Shown here: positions 27,928-36,908 of the stretch, in pieces
Layout of the letters: every line of letters starts with the position of its first letter
Numbering within the stretch: the first letter of the stretch is position 1
Assembly: GCF_003443675.1 (NCBI RefSeq)
Contig: NZ_CP031963.1
Location: forward strand, 2,689,501-2,753,500
Origin: Aquimarina sp. BL5
GTDB taxonomy: Bacteria; Bacteroidota; Bacteroidia; Flavobacteriales; Flavobacteriaceae
DNA: 64,000 bases
Reading direction: 5' to 3'
Notes under the pieces: generated by a model
Told to the model about the DNA's origin: nothing
What the model saw: the letters and a program-made list of their open reading frames with translations, nothing else
The model's database searches: none
Made by a program: the position numbers and the translations under genes

Positions 27928-28509
27928 TTAATTTCTATGTTTCTTTAATAAAATCTCAGAAATTAGATCATCAATTACACTTTGATAAGCATCTAATTTC
28001 TGAGATTTATTTTTTGCTTTTTTAATTTTTTCCGAATGAGGTACCTTTCCTGTTTCAGCCAATAACTTCATTGTATTTTCGAAAAAGGCGTTCAAAATAG
28101 GCATTACATATTGACTCTGAGTATTTTTATCTCTAAGACGAATAAATTTCTTTGCATACGCCAAAAATAACTGTGGATACTGAGCAAAAGTTATGATCGC
28201 CTCAGTAAAATTTTTCTGCACCTCTTCTTTGTCAACAGAATTTCTAAATTTCAGTTTTGTAGTATCAATCTGTTTTAGCACATATAAAAGAGCACTTTCT
28301 TTTATAAAATTACTGTAATCCGTATTAGAATAGTAATAAACCTCCATACCAATATTAGTGTTTATAATAAGTACTTCATCTCCAATACTATCCTTAAGAA
28401 AAGATTGAAAAGTATCTGCTGTAAACGAAGACATTAATAAACGTCTTTTGATATCGGTAGAACGTATATTTACGGATTTTATATTTTCTATGGAGTCATT
28501 TATACTCAC
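27928..28509 (-). CDS. uncharacterised protein, 193 residues, paired with ankyrin gene
   Basis: Not recognised. The protein is soluble, with no signal peptide or membrane segment. It is mixed alpha/beta in the first 75 residues (DEVLIINTNIGMEVYYYSN) and mainly helical after that (FTEAIITFAQYPQLFLAYAKKFIRLR), with a Lys-rich C-terminus. Its ATG overlaps the stop of the ankyrin-repeat gene by four bases (28506-28509), so the two are translationally coupled and likely work together. It is convergent with asnS, whose stop lies only 8 bases away; no terminator hairpin is evident between them. Function unknown. Confidence 0.75.
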   Translation of the reverse strand: MSINDSIENIKSVNIRSTDIKRRLLMSSFTADTFQSFLKDSIGDEVLIINTNIGMEVYYYSNTDYSNFIKESALLYVLKQIDTTKLKFRNSVDKEEVQKNFTEAIITFAQYPQLFLAYAKKFIRLRDKNTQSQYVMPILNAFFENTMKLLAETGKVPHSEKIKKAKNKSQKLDAYQSVIDDLISEILLKKHRN

Positions 28510-28973
28510 TTGCTAACATTCAATAGTTCAGAAAAATCGATCCCTTGGTTTTTCGCGTGCATTGCTACTGTCTGTCCATTATTGTCTTGCGCAGTAACAT
28601 CCGCACCGTTCTTTATAAGTAACTGCATAATCTCTTTCTGACCAAAATTAGCTGCAAAAATCAATGCAGTAGCTTCGTTATAACTCTTGATATTGACATC
28701 AGCACCTGATGCGATCAATAATTCTGCTATTTCATAATATCCTTTGAAACAAACACCCATCAATGCGGTATTTCCAGAAGCATCCTTTGCATTAACATCA
28801 GGTTTGTAACTAAGAATCAGTTTCGTAATCTCCATAAACCCATAATACGTAGAAAGTAAAAGTGGTGTAGAGCCTCTTTGATCCTTTATATGTATCAAAT
28901 CTTTGTCCTTATCAAGAAAGCCTTCTACGGCTTCTAAGTTTTCAGATCTGATTGCATCAAAAATTGTATTCAT
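28506..28973 (-). CDS. ankyrin-repeat protein
   Basis: 155 residues formed by about four ankyrin repeats: DQRGSTPLLLSTYYGFMEITKLIL, DASGNTALMGVCFKGYYEIAELLI, YNEATALIFAANFGQKEIMQLLI, and a short last one, DNNGQTVAMHAKNQG. No signal peptide or membrane segment is seen, so it is a cytoplasmic protein-binding scaffold. Its only coupled partner is the unknown 193-residue protein, which may be its ligand. Confidence 0.88.
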   Translation of the reverse strand: MNTIFDAIRSENLEAVEGFLDKDKDLIHIKDQRGSTPLLLSTYYGFMEITKLILSYKPDVNAKDASGNTALMGVCFKGYYEIAELLIASGADVNIKSYNEATALIFAANFGQKEIMQLLIKNGADVTAQDNNGQTVAMHAKNQGIDFSELLNVSK

Positions 28974-29094
28974 TGAAATAAAGTTGTAATATTCATAATG
29001 ATTAAGCGATACCGCTCATATTATTTCTGAAGATATCAAAAAAATATATCAGGAATACTCTAATTAGCAGAAATTTATAATTTCAATAACAAAA

Positions 29095-29859
29095 CTACTC
29101 TTCTATCCATTTCCGGAACTCTGATGTAGTAGCAGAACTTGTCATTACCTTTTCCTTTACACCTTTCAATTTTATAAGCAATCTATTTTTAAAATGATTT
29201 TCAATCGTTTCGATATATTCAATATGAAGAATCTGACTTCTATTAATTCTAAAGAATTTTTTAGGGTTTAGCTGTTCCGTTATAACTCCTATTTTTTCTA
29301 AAACCGGATGTGTTTTTCCATTTAGATCTGTAGCAATGCAAAAATCTCCGGATGCTGCGATCAGACTTATATCAGTAACATTTAATAACTGTATTCCTTT
29401 TGCTCGTTTAATTACAAAACGTTTTTTGTATTTCACCTGCTCCTCCTGTATTGCAGATTTTAGCACATTAATTGTAGTACGGTCTAATGGATTATAAGCA
29501 CCTTGTTTGAATAAGGATTGATACTTTTCTAAAGCTTTCTTAAAATCATGCTGTGAATATGGTTTTAAAATATATGCCACACCATTGGTGTTAAAAGCCT
29601 GAAACAAATATTCATCATGTGCTGAACAAAAAACTATAGGACACTCCACTTCTACTGTATCGAACAAATCAAACGAAGTACCATCTAATAATTGGATATC
29701 GGATAATATAAAATCATATTTGTTATTATTCAGAAATGTGGTTCCATCTGCAACAGTACGGGACCAGTCATGAGTAATTTGCTCTTTAAAAAAAGTACTC
29801 AAACTTGATGTCAATTTTTGATATGCAGGAATTTCGTCCTCTAAAATTAAAATATTCAT
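29095..29859 (-). CDS. LytTR family response regulator
   Basis: 254 residues. The receiver domain (MNILILEDEIPAYQKL; phospho-acceptor Asp in FILSDIQLLDG; CSAHDEYLFQAF; Lys in YILKPYSQ) is followed by a LytTR DNA-binding domain (RFVIKRAKGIQLL, ISLIAASGDFCIATDLNG, FFRINRSQILHIEYIE). It is transcribed with the LytS-type kinase just upstream; the start at 29859, preceded by AAGG, leaves a 4-base gap, while the ATG at 29874 would overlap the kinase by 11 bases. LytTR proteins bind pairs of direct repeats upstream of target genes. It ends the four-gene operon that begins at 34468. Confidence 0.93.
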   Translation of the reverse strand: MNILILEDEIPAYQKLTSSLSTFFKEQITHDWSRTVADGTTFLNNNKYDFILSDIQLLDGTSFDLFDTVEVECPIVFCSAHDEYLFQAFNTNGVAYILKPYSQHDFKKALEKYQSLFKQGAYNPLDRTTINVLKSAIQEEQVKYKKRFVIKRAKGIQLLNVTDISLIAASGDFCIATDLNGKTHPVLEKIGVITEQLNPKKFFRINRSQILHIEYIETIENHFKNRLLIKLKGVKEKVMTSSATTSEFRKWIEE

Positions 29860-29863
29860 AACC

Positions 29864-30877
29864 TTAAGATTCATTGCTTAATTTCAAAATCGGAATAGAA
29901 ACTTTAAATTTTGATTCCGTATTTATAACCTGTACTTCTTGATCAGATAATAATTTGTAACGTGCTCTCAAATTCTTTAAACCCGTTCCAAAAGATTCTT
30001 CTCTAGATTGAATTTTGGTTTTAGTATTCATTACTGTTAACCAATCCTCCTCTATACTAACTACTACCCTAATAGTATTCATTTGCTCAGTTTTATTGTG
30101 TTTCACAACATTTTCTAGCAGTGCCTGAATTGATCCGGTAGGAATGAACTTATCTGTAAACGACATCTCTCTCTTAATCTGAAAATCATAATCATTACCA
30201 AATCTGGTTTCTATTAAAAAAATATAATTCTCCGCAAAGGCAATTTCCTCAGAAAGCTCCATCACCTCAGCATCTTTAGTTCGAATCAAATAACGATAAA
30301 TTAACGACAAACGATTAATGTATTCTTTGGCTTTTATAGTATCGCCATCAATGAGTGCATCTAATGTATTGAGATTATTAAATAAAAAATGAGGGTCTAT
30401 CTGAGACCTTAATAACTTCAACTCATTCTCCTTTTGCTGTTTTTGTACATTAAAAAACTGAGCTTGACCTTCATAAAACTTTTTGGCTAATAAAATACCA
30501 AATACAAAACCAGCGTCCTCGGAAAGTCGAAAGAAACTCTGTAATAAAAAATCGTACCACTTTGGAAATTTATTCCAATCCCCATTTCCTGTCCAATATC
30601 CTACCAAATAATCTATAGCTCCAAAAAAACATAAAGTAATAAGACCAAAAACAACAAATTGAACATATTTTTTCTCCTTTACTATATAGTTTGGAATTAG
30701 CCAGTACATGAAAATTAATATGATTACAAAAGAAAGAACAACTGACAATGGTATATCTATAAGATACTCTATAAGAACATTTTCTGAACGGTAATAGTCG
30801 ATACAATTAAAAATGGCAGAAACCGCATAGATAATAGCAATTAAGATATAATCCGATTTATTTAATCTAGTGTCCAT
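29864..30877 (-). CDS. LytS-type sensor histidine kinase
   Basis: 337 residues. The first ~140 hold four membrane segments (IAIIYAVSAIFNCIDYY, SVVLSFVIILIFMYWLI, FVVFGLITLCFFGAIDYLV and a fourth). A short coiled-coil leads into a His_kinase domain with the phospho-accepting His in RSQIDPHFLFNNLNTL, then a degenerate HATPase part (QALLENVVKHN as N-box, FGTGLKNLRARYKLL as G-box). It senses an unknown signal at the inner membrane and phosphorylates the adjacent LytTR regulator. No extracellular ligand domain is visible. Confidence 0.93.
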   Translation of the reverse strand: MDTRLNKSDYILIAIIYAVSAIFNCIDYYRSENVLIEYLIDIPLSVVLSFVIILIFMYWLIPNYIVKEKKYVQFVVFGLITLCFFGAIDYLVGYWTGNGDWNKFPKWYDFLLQSFFRLSEDAGFVFGILLAKKFYEGQAQFFNVQKQQKENELKLLRSQIDPHFLFNNLNTLDALIDGDTIKAKEYINRLSLIYRYLIRTKDAEVMELSEEIAFAENYIFLIETRFGNDYDFQIKREMSFTDKFIPTGSIQALLENVVKHNKTEQMNTIRVVVSIEEDWLTVMNTKTKIQSREESFGTGLKNLRARYKLLSDQEVQVINTESKFKVSIPILKLSNES

Positions 30878-30889
30878 ATTTTAAATCCG

Positions 30890-32092
30890 TTAATTTTTAC
30901 GTTTTCTTACACGTCTTATAACCCATTTTACAAAAAATACTATCACAAGAATAAGTAAAATCGACAAGACACCTATAGTCATATATAATTTTGTACTACC
31001 CGGATCAGCTAATAAATAGAAAAACATATCCTGCCCTATTTGTTCACCATACTCAGAATTAGTAAATAGCACATATCCCCAATCTTTTTTCGTGTCTAAA
31101 AGAAACCAACTAGTAAATCCGATGTTATTACCTCCATGACTATATATATTCGTAAACGGCACTTTTAAATTTGCAAACCCCAATGTATATCTCACGTCAA
31201 AATCATCAAAAGGCACTTTAGAATGTGGTTTTAATAATTCTTCATAACTATCCTCAGATAAAATTTCTTCATTCATTACAGCAATCATCCATTTAGAAAA
31301 ATCCATGGATTCGGAATGTATAGAAGCTGGCGCTGAAAATATACCATCTTCTTTCTTAACCCAATAGTTATTCTCCCAATCCACCCGATTGTTATCTTCA
31401 TCATAAGGTTCTGCCTTGTGTTTTCTGGTATACTCATTCTGAATGTAAACTGTATGATCCAAGCCCATTGGTTTTCCTATTCTTTTCTGAAATTCTGCCT
31501 CTAAACCTGCATCATCTACATTTAGAATATGTTTTAAAACTTGCGTTACATATTGATACCCTTCTCCTGAATAGAAATAATCGGTTCCTGGTTCGAATTG
31601 AATTTTCAGCGTATTATCCTTATCATCTTCTCGCCAATTCTGAAAACCCGTTTGATGACTTAATGCCATACGTGTCGTTATTTTTTTATAACGTTCATCG
31701 TAAGCAATATCCGGATACTCCATGTACTGATATAATGGCTTATCCAAATCGAGAACACCCTCTTCTACAAATGTCATTACAAAAAAACCAAATACGGGTT
31801 TTGATATAGAAGCGCCTTCGAAAATAGTTTGCTCTGTTATTGGTAACTTTTCTTCTGCATTAGCGTATCCTTGTGTTTTATAATAAACAACTTCTCCTTC
31901 ATTAATGATAGCAATAGAAATCCCCGGAATTTTATATTCAGCCATTTTGGATGTAATAAAAGCATCTAAAGAATCCTTTGGAATGTCAAAACCTAAATAA
32001 CTATCAACTGAATCATTATCTACAGAAGTACAACTGGTAATTAAGTAACCAATCAGCACAATAACACTAAACTTTTTTACAAAATTTCTCAT
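30890..32092 (-). CDS. membrane-tethered serine hydrolase, class C beta-lactamase family
   Basis: 400 residues. A lipoprotein signal (VLIGYLITSCTSVDN), the catalytic domain, then a C-terminal membrane helix (MTIGVLSILLILVIVFFVKWVI) with a basic end. Motifs are EGASISKPVFG (SxxK nucleophile), FYYSGEGYQYV at the place of YxN, where Gly replaces the usual Asn, and YSHGGNNIGFTSW (HGG for KTG). A double anchor, lipid plus C-terminal helix, is uncommon in this family and would hold it at the membrane. It lies 9 bases from the barrel gene and 12 from the kinase gene, so it belongs to their operon; a link between its product and the sensor is inferred. Confidence 0.87.
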   Translation of the reverse strand: MRNFVKKFSVIVLIGYLITSCTSVDNDSVDSYLGFDIPKDSLDAFITSKMAEYKIPGISIAIINEGEVVYYKTQGYANAEEKLPITEQTIFEGASISKPVFGFFVMTFVEEGVLDLDKPLYQYMEYPDIAYDERYKKITTRMALSHQTGFQNWREDDKDNTLKIQFEPGTDYFYSGEGYQYVTQVLKHILNVDDAGLEAEFQKRIGKPMGLDHTVYIQNEYTRKHKAEPYDEDNNRVDWENNYWVKKEDGIFSAPASIHSESMDFSKWMIAVMNEEILSEDSYEELLKPHSKVPFDDFDVRYTLGFANLKVPFTNIYSHGGNNIGFTSWFLLDTKKDWGYVLFTNSEYGEQIGQDMFFYLLADPGSTKLYMTIGVLSILLILVIVFFVKWVIRRVRKRKN

Positions 32093-32101
32093 ACTTTTAT
32101 T

Positions 32102-34468
32102 TTAGTTTTTATCATCTATTCTATCCTGCTCCTCTTCAGAAACATTATTCCTCTTTTTCTTTTTACTAAACTTAGATCCAAAATTATAATTCAACTGAAG
32201 AAAAATATTTTGTCGTGGCCAATCATTTACGATTGTTGCATTTACATTATCATAATTTATAGTTCCTAAGAATTTTCTATTCAGAATTTCTTCAAATTCA
32301 AGACTCACCTTTAAGCGATCATTCATAAATTTCTTACTTACAGCAACATCAATTCCCGCTATCCATTTATATTCTATTTGTCCTTCTAATCCACCAGTAG
32401 AATAATACCCTGAGATTTCTGAGTTTATACCCCAAGGTAATTTATATTCTGCACTTGTATACCAGGTCAAACTCCATTGCGATACATCCAAAGCTGGAGT
32501 TAATCGTTCTGATTTATATTCATTATAATTCACGATTACTCCTGTATATCCATCCAATCCTTTAATAAAATCTAATGGACCAAATAGACTAGCAGTAAAA
32601 TTATTATTTTCGGCAAGATTGATTACAGAACGAGAGGTTTCTGCAGAAGTATCATTCTGAGTTATAATTTCGAATAATGCATCTTTCGTTTGCCTATAAC
32701 TTACACTAAAAAAAGGCTGATCATCATAGGTTAGGTTAAAACGAAAACTATTAGTGAAAGCAGGTTTTAGGTTTGGATTTCCTTCTTCAAAAGTAAAAGG
32801 ATCATAATAGTATACAAAGGAATTTAGAGAACTATATGAAGGTCTTTGAATTCGATAACTATAAGCTACATTGACCCCTAACTCTTCCATTATTTCCCTT
32901 CCTAAACTTAGACTGGGAAACAATTTAGAAATCTTTCTTGATCTTGTTTCATTCTGTGTAACCGAAGTACCTTCTGTATCACTTTCTTCCCAACGTAGCC
33001 CTCCGGAGAACGACCATTTATTATATTTCGCATTAAACTTTGAGTAAATTGCTAGAATATTCTCATCTATCAAAAATTGATTACTTTGATTTACATTATT
33101 TACAAACTCACCCTGATCATTCTCTGTTAACGCTTGTAAATCACTATCAGAATTTACTTCTGAATATTTTGCTCCTGCCGCCCAACTAAAATTATCACTC
33201 TGTGTTCTTTTATAATCTCCTTGATACGTAAAAATTTCATAATCAGCATTTTGAAAATATCGTTGATTATCGTATTCAACCGGACTTACTTCAGTCTTGA
33301 ATAAATTATTCTCATTTTCAAAGGTATAATCGATGTAGCTAAAATCTAGTGTTACTTTATTCTTCTTATCATCGTACTCATAATAGGGATTAAAGGTATA
33401 CGTCACTCTATCTCTATCATAACTATTGTCTGTCAGCAATTCTACTGACGAAACTCCATTAGTAATGGTTGTATTATTTTTCGTGACTCGATCTGAAAGC
33501 GACTGAATTCTATTTGCATTTAAACCAATAGTATTTTTATCATTGACATAATAATCAAAACCACCACTTATTCTAAACGTCTCTGGATCATATGGAGAAA
33601 TTGATGTTTGATTATAAGTCTCATCCAATACTTGTCTGGAAATTATTAAATCTTCTCTCCAAGAAGATCTATTATATCCAGCACTAGCTTGCCAATTCAG
33701 TTTGTTTTTGTAGCTAGCAACAGACGCACTGGTTCCATAAGTAAAGTCATTAACATACCCAATTGTACTTTTTATACTTCCGTGAGTTCCCAATTTCACG
33801 TTTTTCTTTAAAATGATATTAACTATAGGACCTGAACCTTCCGCATCGTATTCAGCTCCTGGTTGCTGTATAAGTTCTACTCTTGCTATATTATCTGCGG
33901 GCATTTCTCGTAACAGAGACGAAACATCCATATAATCCGTTGTTTTACCATTAATGAGTATTCGTATGTTTCCTTGCCCTCCATAACTTAAATTACCATT
34001 AGTCACAATTACTCCAGGTACCTTCTTCATTACATCTTGTAGATTGGTATTGATCATTTCGGATTTTTCGATATCTACAATTAATTTCTCGGCAGTTTGC
34101 TTAATAATTGGTTTCTTATACGTAATTAAAACTTCGTCCAACTGCTCGGATTGTAATACAAAATCCATAGATAGTTCTTGTGCATCATTGCTAAAGCTAA
34201 ACGTTTCTGAAACCTTTGTTTCATATCCCAACATTGATACTTCGATTCGGTAAGTCCCTGCTTTAATATTTTCGAAAAAATAAGTTCCTTTTTCACTGGT
34301 AGCCATCGCTAAAATTGCTGTTTCAGTTTTGTCTTTGTATAAAATCACATTGGCAAAAACCAAAGGTTCATTGTTTTGATCGGTAACATTCCCTGTAATG
34401 CCGTTCTGTGCGCTCATAGTTTTCACTACGATGAACAAAATAAATAATAGTATTTTTTTGAATCCCAT
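32102..34468 (-). CDS. outer-membrane beta-barrel protein, TonB-receptor-like
   Basis: About 788 residues from ATG 34468. A signal peptide (KKILLFILFIVVKTMSAQ) is followed by a CarboxypepD_reg-like domain (ITGNVTDQNNEPLVFANVIL, VSMLGYETKVSET) and a plug-like region (NLQDVMKKVPGVIVTNG, IRILINGKTTDYMDVSSLL, RVELIQQPGAEYDAEGSGPIVNIIL). An OMP_b-brl_3 barrel of about 550 residues rich in aromatic/polar alternation follows. It ends in a charged tail (KKKKRNNVSEEEQDRIDDKN) after the last strand, which is unusual since barrels normally end in an aromatic. First gene of the operon with the serine hydrolase and LytS/LytTR pair; ligand unknown. Confidence 0.9.
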   Translation of the reverse strand: MGFKKILLFILFIVVKTMSAQNGITGNVTDQNNEPLVFANVILYKDKTETAILAMATSEKGTYFFENIKAGTYRIEVSMLGYETKVSETFSFSNDAQELSMDFVLQSEQLDEVLITYKKPIIKQTAEKLIVDIEKSEMINTNLQDVMKKVPGVIVTNGNLSYGGQGNIRILINGKTTDYMDVSSLLREMPADNIARVELIQQPGAEYDAEGSGPIVNIILKKNVKLGTHGSIKSTIGYVNDFTYGTSASVASYKNKLNWQASAGYNRSSWREDLIISRQVLDETYNQTSISPYDPETFRISGGFDYYVNDKNTIGLNANRIQSLSDRVTKNNTTITNGVSSVELLTDNSYDRDRVTYTFNPYYEYDDKKNKVTLDFSYIDYTFENENNLFKTEVSPVEYDNQRYFQNADYEIFTYQGDYKRTQSDNFSWAAGAKYSEVNSDSDLQALTENDQGEFVNNVNQSNQFLIDENILAIYSKFNAKYNKWSFSGGLRWEESDTEGTSVTQNETRSRKISKLFPSLSLGREIMEELGVNVAYSYRIQRPSYSSLNSFVYYYDPFTFEEGNPNLKPAFTNSFRFNLTYDDQPFFSVSYRQTKDALFEIITQNDTSAETSRSVINLAENNNFTASLFGPLDFIKGLDGYTGVIVNYNEYKSERLTPALDVSQWSLTWYTSAEYKLPWGINSEISGYYSTGGLEGQIEYKWIAGIDVAVSKKFMNDRLKVSLEFEEILNRKFLGTINYDNVNATIVNDWPRQNIFLQLNYNFGSKFSKKKKRNNVSEEEQDRIDDKN

Positions 34469-34595
34469 AACTTTTCGTTTCTTGATTGATGATGAAACAA
34501 ATGTATATTCACAGGACCTTAAGATATAGTCCATTCTGTCCAAAAAGGTTAAAAAAAGGACTAATTGGGTTTAATTCACTTTTAAAATGTAAAAC

Positions 34596-34620
34596 AAAAA
34601 AAGGAGCTATTCGCTCCTTT
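34596..34620 (-). terminator. terminator of the XRE regulator gene
   Basis: Stem AAAGGAGC / GCTCCTTT (34600-34607 with 34613-34620) and a 5-base loop. On the minus strand it is followed by a run of T, so it ends transcription of the regulator at 34647-35405. Confidence 0.8.
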
Positions 34621-34646
34621 ATTATTTGTTTAATGTATGAATTAGA

Positions 34647-35405
34647 CTAACCTAACTTCTCTTTCATTCTAAGTAATTCTTGCTCGATCATTTGTAATTT
34701 CCCCTCCATTCCATCTGCAAATTCAGGAATACGTTTACAAAATACATATCGCACCCTCCACATTTCTTTAATTTCAGAAATAGGATATTCATCATCATCA
34801 ATATTTTTATGATCTGCACGTAACACCACGCTATTCTTAGTGATATATAATCTTCTAAAAATTAACTTTGCATCAGTTAATGCAACTACCAATGTTCCAT
34901 TATTTAGTTTTTTAATAACATCAGAAGGCACTTTCTCTCCGATAACAATGTCTTTAGGATAAAACCCTTGATCATGATTGGTCATTTCTAAGTTCAGAAC
35001 AGTATACCCCCTAAACTCTTTGGATGGATTTACTGGTAACTGAATAGTAGGCAATTCTTTTATGAAATTCGTCTTATCATATAAAGATATATACTCACTA
35101 GATGTACTTTCGGTAATACAAGGAATCGAAGCAAATTGCTCACGTTTTAAATCTTGTGCATAGGTAGTAAGATCTCCTTTAAACTTTAATAGTTCATTTA
35201 CGGTTAGTTCACCGGTTAGTAATTTATCTATTTCTATGCTAAAATAATTAGCTATTTTTATAATGGTATCTATTTTGGGCTCACTCCTTCCCTCTTCGTA
35301 AGCCCCTAATGTACCGCGTTTAAGATCAAAAAGCTCCGCAAAAGCTTGTTGACTTAAACTTTTAACACTTCTAATTTTTTTAATATTTTTTCCAAAAAAT
35401 GACAT
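34647..35405 (-). CDS. XRE family regulator with S24/LexA-like C-terminus
   Basis: 252 residues. The N-terminal helix-turn-helix (KNIKKIRSVKSLSQQAFAELF...LKRGTLGAYEEGR) is followed by a linker and a beta-rich domain that resembles the LexA/CI C-terminal fold (GYTVLNLEMTNHDQG, YPKDIVIGEKV, LVVALTDAKLIFRRLY). The segment where peptidases have GDSM reads TNHD, so the catalytic Ser seems missing and self-cleavage is unlikely; the fold may only dimerise or sense a ligand. A short coiled coil ends the protein. It diverges from the PspA/flotillin array across a region with repeated TGCTAATTTTA words and is the obvious candidate regulator of that array and of itself. Confidence 0.88.
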   Translation of the reverse strand: MSFFGKNIKKIRSVKSLSQQAFAELFDLKRGTLGAYEEGRSEPKIDTIIKIANYFSIEIDKLLTGELTVNELLKFKGDLTTYAQDLKREQFASIPCITESTSSEYISLYDKTNFIKELPTIQLPVNPSKEFRGYTVLNLEMTNHDQGFYPKDIVIGEKVPSDVIKKLNNGTLVVALTDAKLIFRRLYITKNSVVLRADHKNIDDDEYPISEIKEMWRVRYVFCKRIPEFADGMEGKLQMIEQELLRMKEKLG

Positions 35406-35408
35406 TTT

Positions 35409-35560
35409 TGCTAATTTTATTTGCAATTATAAAAATTTATTGTACTTTTACACTAACAATATTAGCTAATATATTTAATAAATGCTAATTTTAGTAGAAA
35501 TACTTTTCTAAAGTATATTGATTTTGGGCGAAATCATTTAGAATACTAAAAATTTTAGCA
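35409..35560. promoter_or_regulatory. candidate operators between the XRE gene and the PspA/flotillin array
   Basis: The 11-mer TGCTAATTTTA occurs twice in the same orientation (35409-35419 and 35483-35493). A related inverted copy, AATTTTAGCA, is at 35551-35560. A perfect 14-bp palindrome, ATATTAGCTAATAT, is at 35459-35472. All share the half-site TTAGC / GCTAA. This is the arrangement expected for a dimeric XRE repressor controlling divergent genes. Confidence 0.55.
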
Positions 35561-35594
35561 AACAACTAATTCATTAATCTAAAACAACATACCC

Positions 35595-35666
35595 ATGATA
35601 GCAGTAGCAGAATATATTGCCAATTTAGCTGTCGATATAGTAGAAAAGTTATCTCACTTTTTGTAA
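35595..35666 (+). CDS. possible 23-residue amphipathic peptide
   Basis: ATG at 35595 opens a frame that begins MIAVAEYIANLAVDIVEK, continues LSHFL and stops with TAA at 35664. On a helical wheel the Ala/Ile/Leu/Val residues fall on one face and Glu, Asn, Asp, Lys on the other, so it should bind a membrane surface. No strong ribosome-binding site is visible (ACATACCC), which is common in this phylum. It lies just downstream of the candidate operators and 63 bases before the first larger gene of the array. Coding status is not proven. Confidence 0.4.
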   Translation: MIAVAEYIANLAVDIVEKLSHFL

Positions 35667-35729
35667 TATTGATATAAGGTCAGAAACAAGAAATAAATTA
35701 CTAATAATCAATCAAAAAATAACCATCAC

Positions 35730-36125
35730 ATGCAAGATCATTTCCAACAGGTGAAAGATTATTTACTGAAGCTTAATTTCTACATAACCCACGAAAACAG
35801 AAAAGATGGAATTATAATGATCAGTAAAGAAAATGAAGGGATTAAAAACCTAATTCTTGGTGTAGCATTACCAATTTTAATTATAGAACAACATATTTTT
35901 AATATCAAAAACAAAAATGAACTAGTATATCGCAGTTTACTTCAGAAAAACCGAGATATAGTTCACGGAGCATTTGTTCTTGATGAAACCGGGGAAAAAG
36001 TAATCTTTAGAGATACCTTACAATTAGAAAACCTGGACCTAAATGAACTAGAAGGAACCTTAAATTCTTTAGGTCTATTATTGAGTGAATACTCGCAACA
36101 AATTATAAATTTTTCAAAATATTAA
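35730..36125 (+). CDS. YbjN-like (type III chaperone-fold) protein
   Basis: 131 residues, cytoplasmic. The alpha/beta pattern (VKDYLLKLNFYITHENRKD, GIIMISKENEGIKNLIL, then RDIVHGAFVLDETGEKVIFRDTLQLENLDLNELEGTL) is that of YbjN or 'Tir chaperone-like' domains, which often precede pspA-family genes. A role as binding partner of the PspA protein encoded 4 bases downstream is inferred from this pairing. It is the first sizeable gene of the array. Similarity to DUF2170/YjfI is an alternative reading of the same fold. Confidence 0.6.
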   Translation: MQDHFQQVKDYLLKLNFYITHENRKDGIIMISKENEGIKNLILGVALPILIIEQHIFNIKNKNELVYRSLLQKNRDIVHGAFVLDETGEKVIFRDTLQLENLDLNELEGTLNSLGLLLSEYSQQIINFSKY

Positions 36126-36129
36126 TACT

Positions 36130-36843
36130 ATGAACTTTTTCAAAAGACTATTTAAAATAGGTGAAGCTGAGGCAAATTCTGCTATCGATAAAATGGAAGA
36201 TCCTATTAAAATGACAGAACAGGGGATCCGTGATATGAAAGTTGATCTCGAAAAAAGCCTAGAAGCATTAGCGCAAGTAAAAGCACTAGCTATCAGGTCT
36301 AAAAATGATACTGAAGAATTTGCTGCAAAAGCGGAAGATTATCAACAAAAAGCAATGCTAATTCTTAAAAAAGCACAAAGCGGTGATCTTGACACTGCAG
36401 AAGCGGATCGATTAGCTAAAGAAGCATTGATCAAAAAAGAAGAATCACTTCAGCATGTAACTCGTGGGAATGTCGAAACAGAAAAATTTGATGGTTCTGT
36501 ATCTCAATTAGAAAAAAATGTGGAGGAGATCAAACAGAATATTAGCAAATGGGAAAATGAATTAAAAACCCTCAAAGCAAGAGTAAAAGTTTCTGCGGCC
36601 ACTAAAAATGTAAATAAACAAATGGCAGAAATAGATAGTTCCAGTACGGTTTCTATGCTAGAGCGTATGAAGGACAAAGTAAATCAAGAAGAAGCATTAG
36701 CAGAAGCCTATGGGGATATCGCAAATGCATCTAAATCTATTGATGATGAACTTGATAAAGCTGCAAATACGACTGAAATGAATGCAGAAGATGATTTAGC
36801 AAAGCTAAAAGAGCAGTTAGGACTGAATGAAAAAAAGAAGTAG
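36130..36843 (+). CDS. PspA/IM30 family protein
   Basis: 237 residues, almost all helical with heptad patterns. The start MNFFKRLFKIGEAEANSAIDKMEDP is the typical amphipathic first helix followed by the KMEDP turn of PspA/Vipp1. Then come EQGIRDMKVDLEKSLEALAQVKALA and long Glu/Lys/Ala coiled coils to the end (LAKLKEQLGLNEKKK). These are ESCRT-III-like proteins that coat and mend stressed inner membranes. It overlaps no gene, but the gap to the YbjN-like gene is only 4 bases, so it is co-transcribed. The classical partners pspB, pspC and pspF are absent. Confidence 0.9.
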   Translation: MNFFKRLFKIGEAEANSAIDKMEDPIKMTEQGIRDMKVDLEKSLEALAQVKALAIRSKNDTEEFAAKAEDYQQKAMLILKKAQSGDLDTAEADRLAKEALIKKEESLQHVTRGNVETEKFDGSVSQLEKNVEEIKQNISKWENELKTLKARVKVSAATKNVNKQMAEIDSSSTVSMLERMKDKVNQEEALAEAYGDIANASKSIDDELDKAANTTEMNAEDDLAKLKEQLGLNEKKK

Positions 36844-36908
36844 AACCGTTTAATAATCAGACACTTTCAGTCTCTTAAGCAAATTATTAACAAAAAAACT
36901 AATAAATC

